Below, in pieces: positions 17,919 to 25,801 of a DNA stretch of 62,389 nt; position 1 is the stretch's first letter, and each line of letters begins with the position of its first letter. The position numbers and the translations under genes are program-made. The stretch lies in the NCBI GenBank assembly GCA_030065205.1, contig JASJDN010000025.1:1-62389 (forward strand), read 5' to 3'. This stretch comes from Crocosphaera sp. Lineage in GTDB: Bacteria > Cyanobacteriota > Cyanobacteriia > Cyanobacteriales > Microcystaceae. The notes under the pieces are model-generated. The model saw only the letters and a list, made by a program, of their open reading frames with translations. It was not told the DNA's origin and made no database searches.

Positions 17919-18041
17919 ATGCAAAAGATACCTGACTTAATAGAAAAAGTAGGAGAACTCAAAAACTGGCGACAAATTTTTATTATTCTTCTCACTGGTG
18001 TGGTTACTTGGTATCTTGGTGGTGTTAACCTTAAACCTTAA
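17919..18041 (+). pseudogene. Truncated second copy of the coiled-coil/membrane gene
   Basis: A 40-residue frame beginning MQKIPDLIEKVGELKNWRQ matches residues about 75-97 of the 130-residue protein at 16478-16870, followed by its own membrane helix (IFIILLTGVVTWYLGG). The coiled-coil half is missing, although a GQKTN-like remnant precedes the ATG. It could still be translated from the ATG at 17919 but lacks a good ribosome binding site. Confidence 0.5.
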
Positions 18042-18055
18042 GTTAATAACATTTA

Positions 18056-18100
18056 GATGATCTAAGTAGGGACAACTGATCAATCATCCCTACCATCATC
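18056..18100. terminator. Bidirectional terminator after glmM
   Basis: GATGAT…GTAGGGA pairs with TCCCTAC…ATCATC in one long interrupted hairpin, 14 bases beyond the glmM stop. Confidence 0.5.
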
Positions 18101-18114
18101 AAACCCGACAAATA

Positions 18115-19572
18115 TTAAGCAGTCAGATGGGTTTTCACCACTTCCAGTAAATAGTTAACCCAATGATTCGCAGCATCAGGACATTCCGATTCTACCATCA
18201 CCCTAATTAATGGTTCAGTTCCCGAAGCACGAACTAAAACTCGGCCCGTATTTCCCATCTCTTTCTCTGCCTGAGCGATCGCTTGTTGCAAGGGTTCACA
18301 CTGTTGCCAATAACGTAATTTTTCCCGATCTTCTAAACGCACATTGCGTAAAATCTGCGGATAGGTATCAAAACTATTCTTCACCAACTCCGCTAAAGAC
18401 ACCCCAGACTCATGCACCAACGCAGCTAAATGTAACGCCGTTTGTACACCATCTCCTGATACCCCGTAATGATGACAGATGATGTGTCCCGACTGTTCAC
18501 CCCCAAGCATGGCACCGGTTTCCCACATTTGCGCTTGAACATAGCGATCACCCACAGAAGTCCGCAGGAATTGACCCCCTAAACCCTGCCAAGCACGCTC
18601 AAACCCCAAATTTGCCATAACAGTGCCGATCAAGAGGTTGTTTGGCAATTCACCCCGCTCTAAGAGGGATTTTCCCCAGAGGTACAAAATATAATCTCCA
18701 TCGATTACCTTACCGGTACTATCTACCGCCATCACCCGATCAGCATCTCCATCAAAAGCGAACCCCATGTCTGCTTGATGTTCTTTAATGGCTGCTTGTA
18801 ATAAAGCCAAATGAGTCGAACCACAGTTAACATTAATGCGATCGCCGTTAGCTGTTTCGTGTAAACAAATCACTTCGGCCCCTAACGCTTTAAACATAGC
18901 CGGTGCCACATTTACCGAAGCACCCCAAGCTAAATCTAAAACGATTTTCATCCCTTGACAACTAAAAGAAGCCGGTAAACTATCCTGTAAAAACTGACAA
19001 TAAGTATTAACTAATGTTGGTTGATATAACGTTTTACCCCAGGAAGACAATTCATCCACGGATAGCAAAAGATTACCTCGTAACCCCTCTTCGATCTCTT
19101 GCGCTAGAGTTGAGGATAACTTGGTCCCATCAGCATCAAAGAATTTAATCCCGTTGTCTTCTGGAGGGTTATGACTGGCAGAAATCATGATTCCCGCCAT
19201 TGCTTCGCTGTGACGGGTTAAATAAGCCACACAGGGAGTCGGACATAACCCCAACTGCCACACTTCCAAACCGGCTGAGGTGAGTCCTGCAGCCATAGCC
19301 ATCCCTAACATATCACTGGAGTTACGGGAGTCTTGACCAATAATAACTGGACCGGGTGTGGTGATTTTTGATTTTAAAACCTGTCCCGCCCAAAACCCCA
19401 ATTGTAAAGCAAAGGGAGCCGTCAATAACTCTCCTGCTTTACCTCTAATACCATCAGTCCCAAATAAAGGACTCTTGGGTAACGGGGGTAAACTACCCAA
19501 GAAACGATCATTAAGCTTAGCCGTTTGATGATTTAAACGACCACTGCCATTAGGGGATAGGGAGATAACCAT
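18115..19572 (-). CDS. glmM: Phosphoglucosamine mutase
   Basis: A 485-residue enzyme converting glucosamine-6-phosphate to glucosamine-1-phosphate for UDP-GlcNAc and peptidoglycan synthesis. The phosphoserine loop [16 protein letters not shown] is near residue 127, the metal-binding loop [14 protein letters not shown] near 269, and the phosphate-binding [14 protein letters not shown] near 447. The N-terminus is about 30 residues longer than in E. coli, as in other cyanobacteria ([12 protein letters not shown] begins near residue 38). It is a single-gene unit with a hairpin terminator downstream. Confidence 0.94.
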   Translation of the reverse strand: MVISLSPNGSGRLNHQTAKLNDRFLGSLPPLPKSPLFGTDGIRGKAGELLTAPFALQLGFWAGQVLKSKITTPGPVIIGQDSRNSSDMLGMAMAAGLTSAGLEVWQLGLCPTPCVAYLTRHSEAMAGIMISASHNPPEDNGIKFFDADGTKLSSTLAQEIEEGLRGNLLLSVDELSSWGKTLYQPTLVNTYCQFLQDSLPASFSCQGMKIVLDLAWGASVNVAPAMFKALGAEVICLHETANGDRINVNCGSTHLALLQAAIKEHQADMGFAFDGDADRVMAVDSTGKVIDGDYILYLWGKSLLERGELPNNLLIGTVMANLGFERAWQGLGGQFLRTSVGDRYVQAQMWETGAMLGGEQSGHIICHHYGVSGDGVQTALHLAALVHESGVSLAELVKNSFDTYPQILRNVRLEDREKLRYWQQCEPLQQAIAQAEKEMGNTGRVLVRASGTEPLIRVMVESECPDAANHWVNYLLEVVKTHLTA

Positions 19573-19735
19573 TAATTCACTTCCTCACAACTCACTCACC
19601 TTTACAGGATATACGCTTTAGCCCGATTTGCGTAAAATTTTGGCCTACCAAGGATGTAAACGTTCCAAGGTTGACTAATGTTCCAACAATGGCAACATTT
19701 CCTTAGTGAATGAGGAAGAAAATTTTCGGGTATAG

Positions 19736-20854
19736 TTAGGCTTTCTTTTTGTGACGCAATACCCCTAGTAGGCCAACACTGAGTAAGCCCAATAAGGAAC
19801 CCGGTTCAGGAATGTGTTGAGCAGTCGGTTCTCCAATTGTCCCTGTTCCTGGACTGGTGGGAGCAGTGGGATCTGACCCTGTTCCTGGACTGGTGGGAGC
19901 GTTGGGATCTATTCCGGTTCCTGGACTGGTGGGAGAAGTGGGATCTATTCCGGTTCCTGGACTGGTGGGAGCGGTAGGATCGGTACCCGGTTCATCTACA
20001 TTGGATCTAGAAGCAGGAGCCCTACCAATGGTTTCTAAGCCCAATTTTAAACGAAATGCTTCTTCTAAGGTTTTTTCTCCTGTTGCATAATCAAGCATCA
20101 GGAAAGCAGGATTCCCTGCTAAGTTATTATTTTTCTCTCGCGGCTCTAAAAAGGGATAACGATCAACCATTGATTCTAATACCTTGAGATTGTAATTGTC
20201 TTGCTGATCTCCAGAGATATTTTTCTCCACTTGTCCACCGATCGCAGGAATAACCAACCCATTAAAAGTGACACGACTCCTGAACGCCTCTCTTGTGGCC
20301 ACAGCCAGATTCGTTTCTGAAAATGTTTCAAATCCATCACTAGATATGTTAACCACCCGATGTCCTTCGTAATCGTTGTTTGAGAACTGATCGATCATCA
20401 CTGGAAGGAGATCACCCAGAGGAGTAAATCCACCAATCTTATGAATAGTATTGGGATTGAGTGTTCCTATGCCTGATTGACGTTGTTCATTAAACAAAGT
20501 CCAATCCATAATCGTCTCAAAAATAGGGTTACCTGCCCTTTGATCAATCGTTTCAGCACCAAATTGAAAAATACCAACCGCTACACTCGGATCAGTGATG
20601 TTTAAATTGGGAATATCTTTAATGGGCAAAATAAAGTCATTATAAAAGTTAGGATCATTAAAAATATTATCTAAAGCACCCAATTGAAGATTAAAATTCT
20701 CCTCTGAAATACTCTGAGAACCATCAATAATGATCGCTAATTCAAGAGAAACTGGCGTTAATTCAGCCGCATTAGCTATCAGACCATAACCCAAAATGGA
20801 GACTGCACCAGTAGCCCCCAATAATCCCTTAGAAATTAAAGTATATTTTTTCAT
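19736..20854 (-). CDS. DUF1194 (vWA-like) protein with PEP-CTERM sorting signal
   Basis: A 372-residue exported protein. A Sec signal ends near IANAA (about residue 30). The body matches DUF1194, a vWA-like domain, with a MIDAS-type IIIDGSQSIS near 38-47. Residues about 288-337 are four 12-residue repeats of the form PGTGxDPxxPTS, a flexible linker. The C-terminus is a PEP-CTERM signal: IPEPGSLLGLLSVGLLGVL plus a basic RHKKKA tail, expected to be cleaved by an exosortase. It is therefore likely displayed on or released from the cell surface, possibly as an adhesion protein. No exosortase gene is in the window. Confidence 0.88.
   Translation of the reverse strand: MKKYTLISKGLLGATGAVSILGYGLIANAAELTPVSLELAIIIDGSQSISEENFNLQLGALDNIFNDPNFYNDFILPIKDIPNLNITDPSVAVGIFQFGAETIDQRAGNPIFETIMDWTLFNEQRQSGIGTLNPNTIHKIGGFTPLGDLLPVMIDQFSNNDYEGHRVVNISSDGFETFSETNLAVATREAFRSRVTFNGLVIPAIGGQVEKNISGDQQDNYNLKVLESMVDRYPFLEPREKNNNLAGNPAFLMLDYATGEKTLEEAFRLKLGLETIGRAPASRSNVDEPGTDPTAPTSPGTGIDPTSPTSPGTGIDPNAPTSPGTGSDPTAPTSPGTGTIGEPTAQHIPEPGSLLGLLSVGLLGVLRHKKKA
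19851..19994 (-). repeat. Four 36-bp tandem repeats inside the PEP-CTERM gene
   Basis: Four consecutive 36-base units starting GGACTGGTGGGAG encode a 12-residue Pro/Gly/Thr linker. Because the unit is a multiple of three, copy number can vary without breaking the frame. Confidence 0.85.
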
Positions 20855-21082
20855 GATATTTAAGTATTTTCACTAAAAGTGGATTGATTTTTAATAAATC
20901 ATCTTATTTAGCTAAATCACAACTGAATTTAACTATATATTTTAATTGTGGCATAACTTTTTTATAAATAATAGTGTTTGATGCAAAATTTATCAAAAAA
21001 ATGTTTTGATTTAAAGTTGATGTAAACTCAACAATAAACAATTTAATATAAAGTCAATAACGTTCAGTATAAGTACACAAAA
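20855..21082. other. Upstream region of the PEP-CTERM gene
   Basis: A gene-free, AT-rich stretch that must hold the promoter of the minus-strand gene ending at 19736. I see no defined boxes or repeats. Confidence 0.35.
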
Positions 21083-21103
21083 AAACGACCTTATTGGTCG
21101 TTT
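21083..21103. terminator. Terminator of moaE
   Basis: AAACGACC/GGTCGTTT is a perfect 8-bp stem with a 5-base loop. Read on the minus strand it is preceded by A and followed by a T-run, consistent with termination after moaE. Confidence 0.75.
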
Positions 21104-21163
21104 GATTTAGATGATATTGACTACATTCTTTAAGTCTTCTAAGCATCAATACTGAATTTTTTT

Positions 21164-21646
21164 TTATTCTTCTTCACAAGCACCAATACTTACCCAAGTC
21201 CCAGAACCATCAGCCCAAAATTCTTTTTTCCAGATAGGGGCATTATGCTTTAACGTATCGATGCCATAGCGACAAGCCGCAAAAGCTTCAGCCCGATGAG
21301 GACATCCTACCGCAATTAAAACACTAATTTCCCCAATCTCTAATTTTCCAATGCGATGATGAATGACCACTCGATTCGTTTCGGGCCATTCTTGACGAAT
21401 GTTAGCGGCAATTTTTTGAAAAATCACTAGAGCCATCGGTTCATAAGCCTGATATTCTAGATAACGAACCGCTTTGCCTTGGGTTTGTTGTCGCACTGTT
21501 CCACTCATCAAAGCGATCGCTCCATTGCTCGGATCATCAGTTAATGCGTAAACCTCGTCTAAAGATAGAGGGGCAAAGCTAATTCTAAAACTATCATTAG
21601 AATGGGGTGAACTGAGGCCAGGAACAGGATTGATAGAAGCTTTCAT
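21164..21646 (-). CDS. moaE: Molybdopterin synthase catalytic subunit
   Basis: A 160-residue enzyme that transfers sulfur from MoaD to precursor Z in molybdenum cofactor synthesis. Family motifs are present: GAIALMSGTVR near 45, VRYLEYQAYEPMA near 60-72, HHRIGKLEIGE near 95, CPHRAEAFAACRYGID near 114, and the catalytic-lysine region APIWKKEFW near 135. The length fits MoaE, with a short N-terminal extension. It is divergent from rpsB, sharing a 142-base promoter region. Confidence 0.93.
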   Translation of the reverse strand: MKASINPVPGLSSPHSNDSFRISFAPLSLDEVYALTDDPSNGAIALMSGTVRQQTQGKAVRYLEYQAYEPMALVIFQKIAANIRQEWPETNRVVIHHRIGKLEIGEISVLIAVGCPHRAEAFAACRYGIDTLKHNAPIWKKEFWADGSGTWVSIGACEEE

Positions 21647-21720
21647 AACAATTAATACCAGTCAAAGAACCTATTTTATGTTATCCTAGTAAAGTTGTTA
21701 AAATCTCGCACATTCAGGAC

Positions 21721-21770
21721 TTCGGGTGTTTCTTGCAGAGAAATACACCTGGATGGAGGATTAACCCGAA
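21721..21770 (+). promoter_or_regulatory. Structured 5' leader of rpsB
   Basis: TTCGGGT (21721-21727) pairs perfectly with ACCCGAA (21764-21770). An alternative inner hairpin uses GGTGTTTCT and a downstream ACACC (to 21749), sharing the GGT bases, so the two folds exclude one another. AGGAG at 21773-21777 is the ribosome binding site of rpsB. Autogenous control by S2 is known in other bacteria; here it is inference. Confidence 0.4.
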
Positions 21771-21788
21771 ACAGGAGAAAATTTAATC

Positions 21789-22604
21789 ATGCCAGTCGTA
21801 TCCCTCGAAGACTTGCTTAATGCAGGGGTTCACTTCGGACATCAAACCCGTCGTTGGAACCCGAAAATGTCCCAATACATCTATACAGCGCGTAATGGGG
21901 TTCACATCATCGATTTGGTGCAAACCGCCCAATTGATGGAAGATGCTTATCAATACGTCCGCAACAATGCTGATAAAGGCAAACGGTTCTTGTTTGTGGG
22001 AACTAAGCGTCAAGCCGCCGGTATTATTGCTCAAGAAGCCTCCCGTTGCGGAGCGAACTACGTTAACCAACGTTGGTTAGGGGGAATGCTCACCAACTGG
22101 GAAACCATCAAAACCAGGGTAGAACGGCTCAAAGAATTAGAGGCCATGGAAGAAGGAGGACAAATTGCCCGTCGTCCCAAAAAAGAAGCCTCTGTACTGC
22201 GTCGAGAATTAGGTAAACTACAGAAATATCTTGGTGGCATTAAAACCATGCGTCGTCCCCCCGATGTGGTAGTGATTGTAGACCAACGTCGGGAATATAA
22301 TGCAATCCAAGAATGTCAAAAATTGGGCATTCCCATGATTTCTTTATTGGATACCAATTGTGATCCCGACTACGCCGATATTCCTATTCCCGCTAACGAT
22401 GATGCTATTCGTTCCATCAAACTAATTTTGGGTAAATTAGCCGATGCGATTTACGAAGGTCGTCATGGTCAGTTAGACTCCGAGGATGATTATGAGGAGT
22501 TTGAAGACAGCCTCGCAGAAGGGGAATACGACGACTACGACGAGGAGGAAGACGAAGACACTGAAACTGAAGCGGTTGCTTCTGATGAAGGAGAAGAAGA
22601 GTAA
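21789..22604 (+). CDS. rpsB: 30S ribosomal protein S2
   Basis: A 271-residue small-subunit protein. Signatures include [19 protein letters not shown] near the N-terminus, [14 protein letters not shown] near 92, and [16 protein letters not shown] near 158. The last 50 residues are strongly acidic ([19 protein letters not shown]), longer than in E. coli but seen in cyanobacteria. An AGGAG box lies 11 bases upstream of the ATG. In most bacteria tsf follows immediately; here 496 bases containing transposon debris intervene. Confidence 0.97.
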   Translation: MPVVSLEDLLNAGVHFGHQTRRWNPKMSQYIYTARNGVHIIDLVQTAQLMEDAYQYVRNNADKGKRFLFVGTKRQAAGIIAQEASRCGANYVNQRWLGGMLTNWETIKTRVERLKELEAMEEGGQIARRPKKEASVLRRELGKLQKYLGGIKTMRRPPDVVVIVDQRREYNAIQECQKLGIPMISLLDTNCDPDYADIPIPANDDAIRSIKLILGKLADAIYEGRHGQLDSEDDYEEFEDSLAEGEYDDYDEEEDEDTETEAVASDEGEEE

Positions 22605-22699
22605 GGCAACTTCTTAGCAATAAAATGGGGAGTGAGAGAGTGGGAAAAAAGGATTTTTGATTACCCGTTAACCTTCTCACCCCTTTTCATCGAAAATTT

Positions 22700-23050
22700 T
22701 GAGTAGAAACCCCGTCGTTCCACGACGACTTTATCTTAAAATAAAAATGGTCTTCTTGACCCACCCGAGACGATGGATTCAGACAGCCTAACGAGCGAAG
22801 TCCAGTTAAACTGGCGGCGCAGACAAATCGGTAGACCGGGAAAAGAGGATAGGGCAATGGCTATAAACAACCCTAGAATCAAAACACAGAAGAATTCTCC
22901 TTTTTGAGATTTCGATACATAATAACCGCAGGGCTTGCGGGGATAGTCTGTGAAGCGAACATAAGACCAAAACTCTTTGAGAGTAGAGGCGGTTGCTAAG
23001 AAGCAGAAACCTAAATCGTGAGGTTTAGGAATCACCGCCGTTTTGCGGTG
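22700..23050. mobile_element. Relic of an IS200/IS605-type element between rpsB and tsf
   Basis: The stretch starts with AGTAGAAACCCCGTCG and a CGTCGT/ACGACG hairpin (about 22713-22727) and ends with an AGCAGAAACC block plus a CACCGC/GCGGTG hairpin near 23031-23050. These resemble the paired end hairpins of IS200/IS605 elements. Short plus-strand frames between them (for example EAVAKKQKPKS before a stop) look like broken transposase tails. No continuous coding frame survives on either strand. The assignment rests on end structure and is tentative. Confidence 0.4.
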
Positions 23051-23100
23051 TGTGAAGATGTCAAGTAAACATAGTTTTTAGCATACACACAAAAATCACA

Positions 23101-23763
23101 ATGGCCGAAATCTCAGCAAAACTGGTTAAAGAACTCCGTGAAAAAACTGGCGCGGGGATGATGGACTGTAAAAAAGCCCTTAAAGAAAATGAGGGGGATA
23201 CAGAAAAGGCGATCGAATGGCTACGGCAAAAAGGTATTACCTCCGCCGAGAAAAAATCAGGCCGACAAACTGCCGAAGGATTGGTTCATAGTTATATTCA
23301 TACTGGTGGCCGCATTGGGGTACTGGTAGAAGTGAACTGTGAAACCGACTTTGTAGCCCGTCGGGATGAGTTTAAAGAACTTGTCCAAAACGTCGCTATG
23401 CAAATTGCCGCTTGTCCCAATGTAGAATATGTTGCTCAAAGCGAAATTCCTGAAGCCATCATCGCTAAGGAAAAAGAAATTGAAATGGGACGGGATGATT
23501 TAGGCAATAAACCAGATAACATTAAGGAAAAGATTGTTCAAGGGCGTATTGAAAAGCGACAAAAAGAACTATCTTTACTTGATCAACCTTTTATTAAAGA
23601 TCCTAATATTACGGTTGAAGAATTACTGAAACAAACCATCGCCCAACTGGGTGAAAATATCCAAGTTCGTCGTTTTACTCGCTTTGTGTTAGGGGAAGGC
23701 ATTGAAAAGCAAGAAGTAAGCTTTGCTGATGAAGTCGCTGCTCAAACAGGACAAAAAGCATAA
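23101..23763 (+). CDS. tsf: Translation elongation factor Ts
   Basis: A 220-residue nucleotide exchange factor for EF-Tu. The UBA-like N-terminus carries [19 protein letters not shown] residues (here [16 protein letters not shown], about 11-26), and the dimerisation region has the family motif [14 protein letters not shown] near 79-92. The length matches the short cyanobacterial form with a single core domain. Its normal partner rpsB lies 496 bases upstream, so tsf may need its own promoter. Confidence 0.96.
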   Translation: MAEISAKLVKELREKTGAGMMDCKKALKENEGDTEKAIEWLRQKGITSAEKKSGRQTAEGLVHSYIHTGGRIGVLVEVNCETDFVARRDEFKELVQNVAMQIAACPNVEYVAQSEIPEAIIAKEKEIEMGRDDLGNKPDNIKEKIVQGRIEKRQKELSLLDQPFIKDPNITVEELLKQTIAQLGENIQVRRFTRFVLGEGIEKQEVSFADEVAAQTGQKA

Positions 23764-23809
23764 GCAGAAGAAACCGTTTGAACTTGTTTTCATGACTCAA
23801 CTGAGCCAA

Positions 23810-23902
23810 TATAGCAGTACAAAAATTCGTGTTTGACAGTATTTGTCATGCGGAGAAACGAGGCATCTTATTAACGTCCTCAGCATCATAGGTAGTGCTA
23901 TA
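23810..23902. mobile_element. MITE-like element, TATAGC family, copy 2
   Basis: TATAGCAGTAC (23810-23820) and GTAGTGCTATA (23892-23902) are inverted repeats matching at 10 of 11 positions, enclosing a 93-base element without coding capacity. The left interior TTCGTGTTTGAC parallels the copy at 12012-12097. It lies just downstream of tsf. Confidence 0.55.
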
Positions 23903-24025
23903 AATAAAGCGTACATTATTTTAAGAATGGTTATGAATAGTAAGGCAAAAGTAAGGAACATATCTCCCACTCTTGCCTTCTTTTCGTATTTTGGGTTAAT
24001 ATTTGGGGTTAGTAAAAGCTAAATT

Positions 24026-24907
24026 ATGGTCAAATCTCTACAAAAAATTAGACAAGAAATAGAACAGTTAGAAAACAAATCAAGGGAAATTTTTACAGAA
24101 TTAAACGGGCTGTATAAACGCTATTTAGAAGCATTAAATTTGTCTGTAAAAAAACAGTTGATTTTAGCTGTTTATGAAATTTGTACGAAAATTTATCCTG
24201 AAGAATTTTTGCAATTATCCTATAGTCAAAGGGAGAAATTACAAGGAAAAATCAAAGAATTATGTCAACCCCTTGAATCTAAGTTTTTAGCTTACATTAC
24301 TTTTCCACAACCGACACCAACAGCTACTTTAACTGAACAAATTTTAACCCAATTATCCTTAATTAGTAACAAAGAATTTCAACTAGAAAATACGGAAGAA
24401 GATGATTCAATTTCTGAAATAGAGAATCCTGAAGACCTTGTTTTATGGTGCAAAAGAGTCGAGCAAGGAATTAGAATGATTATCCAGGATCTCTCTCAAG
24501 ATGTTAATCGAGAATTACAAAAAAATAACATTATTGCTAATCACTTGCCTCCACAACTTCTAGAAATGGCATTACAAGCAGAAGAAGGTGGAATGTCATC
24601 GGGAAATTCTCCCAATATTCTCAATTTACTGATAGAAACCAATCGAAAAGAAAACAATGATGAAGACGAGGATGAAGAAAATGAAGAGGATGAAGATACT
24701 CAAGAATCACAAATAACCAAAATTTCTGCTGTCCATTTACGGTTATCTGACATCGAATTTGCTGATCCTCAATTAAGCATTCAACGTCAACAAATTCGCC
24801 AAAGATTAGATATGGTTAAAAAAGTTCGCAAAGCTTATCAAAAAATTCAACGGGAAAATGCTCAAGCTCAAGCAGAAGCAGCATGGCGTTCTAGTTGGCA
24901 TGATTGA
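24026..24907 (+). CDS. Conserved cyanobacterial coiled-coil protein, unknown function
   Basis: A 293-residue soluble protein. Residues 1-45 are helical and heptad-rich (IRQEIEQLENKSREIF). The middle carries a helical domain with LVLWCKRVEQGIRMIIQDLSQ near 140-160. Residues about 208-232 are a run of Asp and Glu, and the C-terminus is a basic/Gln-rich helix (VKKVRKAYQKIQRENAQAQ). No catalytic motif or membrane segment is seen. I believe it belongs to a hypothetical family found in cyanobacteria, but I cannot name it. The stop codon touches an IS200/IS605 end hairpin. Confidence 0.65.
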   Translation: MVKSLQKIRQEIEQLENKSREIFTELNGLYKRYLEALNLSVKKQLILAVYEICTKIYPEEFLQLSYSQREKLQGKIKELCQPLESKFLAYITFPQPTPTATLTEQILTQLSLISNKEFQLENTEEDDSISEIENPEDLVLWCKRVEQGIRMIIQDLSQDVNRELQKNNIIANHLPPQLLEMALQAEEGGMSSGNSPNILNLLIETNRKENNDEDEDEENEEDEDTQESQITKISAVHLRLSDIEFADPQLSIQRQQIRQRLDMVKKVRKAYQKIQRENAQAQAEAAWRSSWHD

Positions 24908-24955
24908 CACTCTCCCGTTAAATCACAGATTGTAACGGGAGATTCTTGCTTCTTA
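24903..24955. repeat. Solo IS200/IS605 right-end hairpin
   Basis: CTCCCGTTA (24912-24920) and TAACGGGAG (24933-24941) form a perfect 9-bp stem, preceded by TTGACA and followed by GATTCTTGCTTCTT. This is the inverse of the pattern at the right end of the complete element near 29160-29194 (AGAAGAATCC…GGGAGTGTCAA). No transposase remains. It abuts the stop codon of the upstream gene and could act as its terminator. Confidence 0.5.
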
Positions 24956-25067
24956 TAGAATATGGTTCACCATTTATATACATTACATACAAAAACCCTC
25001 TTAACCAAAACTTAATCTGAGGACGATAGGATCTAATCGGGTAAGTTTTGGGAGGGAAAAGAGAATA

Positions 25068-25763
25068 ATGCGTACACTTGCTGTAGGAGATATTCATGGA
25101 TGTGCCAGAGCTTTTGACCAACTCCTAGAAGCGATAGATTTACGTCCAGAAGACAAATTAATTACGTTGGGAGACCATGTAGATAAAGGTCCCAATTCTA
25201 ACGCCGTATTAGAACAATTACTATATCTTTATAAAAATCATCAACTCATTCCCCTCAAAGGTAATCATGAATTAATGATGTTAGATGCGTTTCAGAGCAA
25301 TAGAAACGACGATTTTTGGATAAAAATTGGAGGAAAAGCTACCTTAGAATCTTATCCTCAGATGAACGAAGATGACCCCTTATTTAATATTCCTGATGAC
25401 CATTGGCATTTCGTTAAACAACATTGTTTAGACTACTATGAAACAGATAATCATATCTTTGTTCATGCTAACTTAGATCCCCATTTACCCCTTCATAAAC
25501 AGTCAGGACACGACTTATTTTGGCAGAAACTGTATCCCCGTCGCGGCCATTATTCAGGAAAAACAGTGGTGTGTGGTCATACGTCTCAAAAAGACGGTTG
25601 TCCCGTTAATATGGGTCATCAAATTTGTATCGATACCTGGGCTTATGGTCAAGGGTGGTTAACTTGTTTGGATGTTGATACGGGAAAAATTTGGCAAACC
25701 AATCAAAAGGGAGACGTGAAAATGGGTCATATTAAAGACTTTTCTAATGTTTCAATCAATTAA
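25068..25763 (+). CDS. Metallophosphoesterase, PPP-type serine/threonine phosphatase family
   Basis: A 231-residue calcineurin-like enzyme. The PPP core motifs are intact: GDIHG near residue 7, GDHVDKG (GDxVDRG) near 35, GNHE near 65, and the C-terminal GHTS near 170 that supplies a metal-ligand His. The length fits bacterial PrpA/PphA-like phosphatases and symmetrical Ap4A hydrolase relatives, so the substrate (phosphoprotein or dinucleotide) is open. GGGAGG precedes the ATG. It is 38 bases upstream of the pyruvate-kinase-like gene on the same strand. Confidence 0.88.
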   Translation: MRTLAVGDIHGCARAFDQLLEAIDLRPEDKLITLGDHVDKGPNSNAVLEQLLYLYKNHQLIPLKGNHELMMLDAFQSNRNDDFWIKIGGKATLESYPQMNEDDPLFNIPDDHWHFVKQHCLDYYETDNHIFVHANLDPHLPLHKQSGHDLFWQKLYPRRGHYSGKTVVCGHTSQKDGCPVNMGHQICIDTWAYGQGWLTCLDVDTGKIWQTNQKGDVKMGHIKDFSNVSIN

Positions 25764-25801
25764 ATAATCTCTTTCTTGGAAGTTAAAGAAAGGGGGGAAC
25801 C

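Noticed and set aside
22736..23035. A 99-codon open frame on the minus strand between rpsB and tsf
   Set aside because: No recognisable domain, and it runs across end hairpins of an apparent IS200/IS605 relic whose plus-strand fragments look more like a transposase tail.
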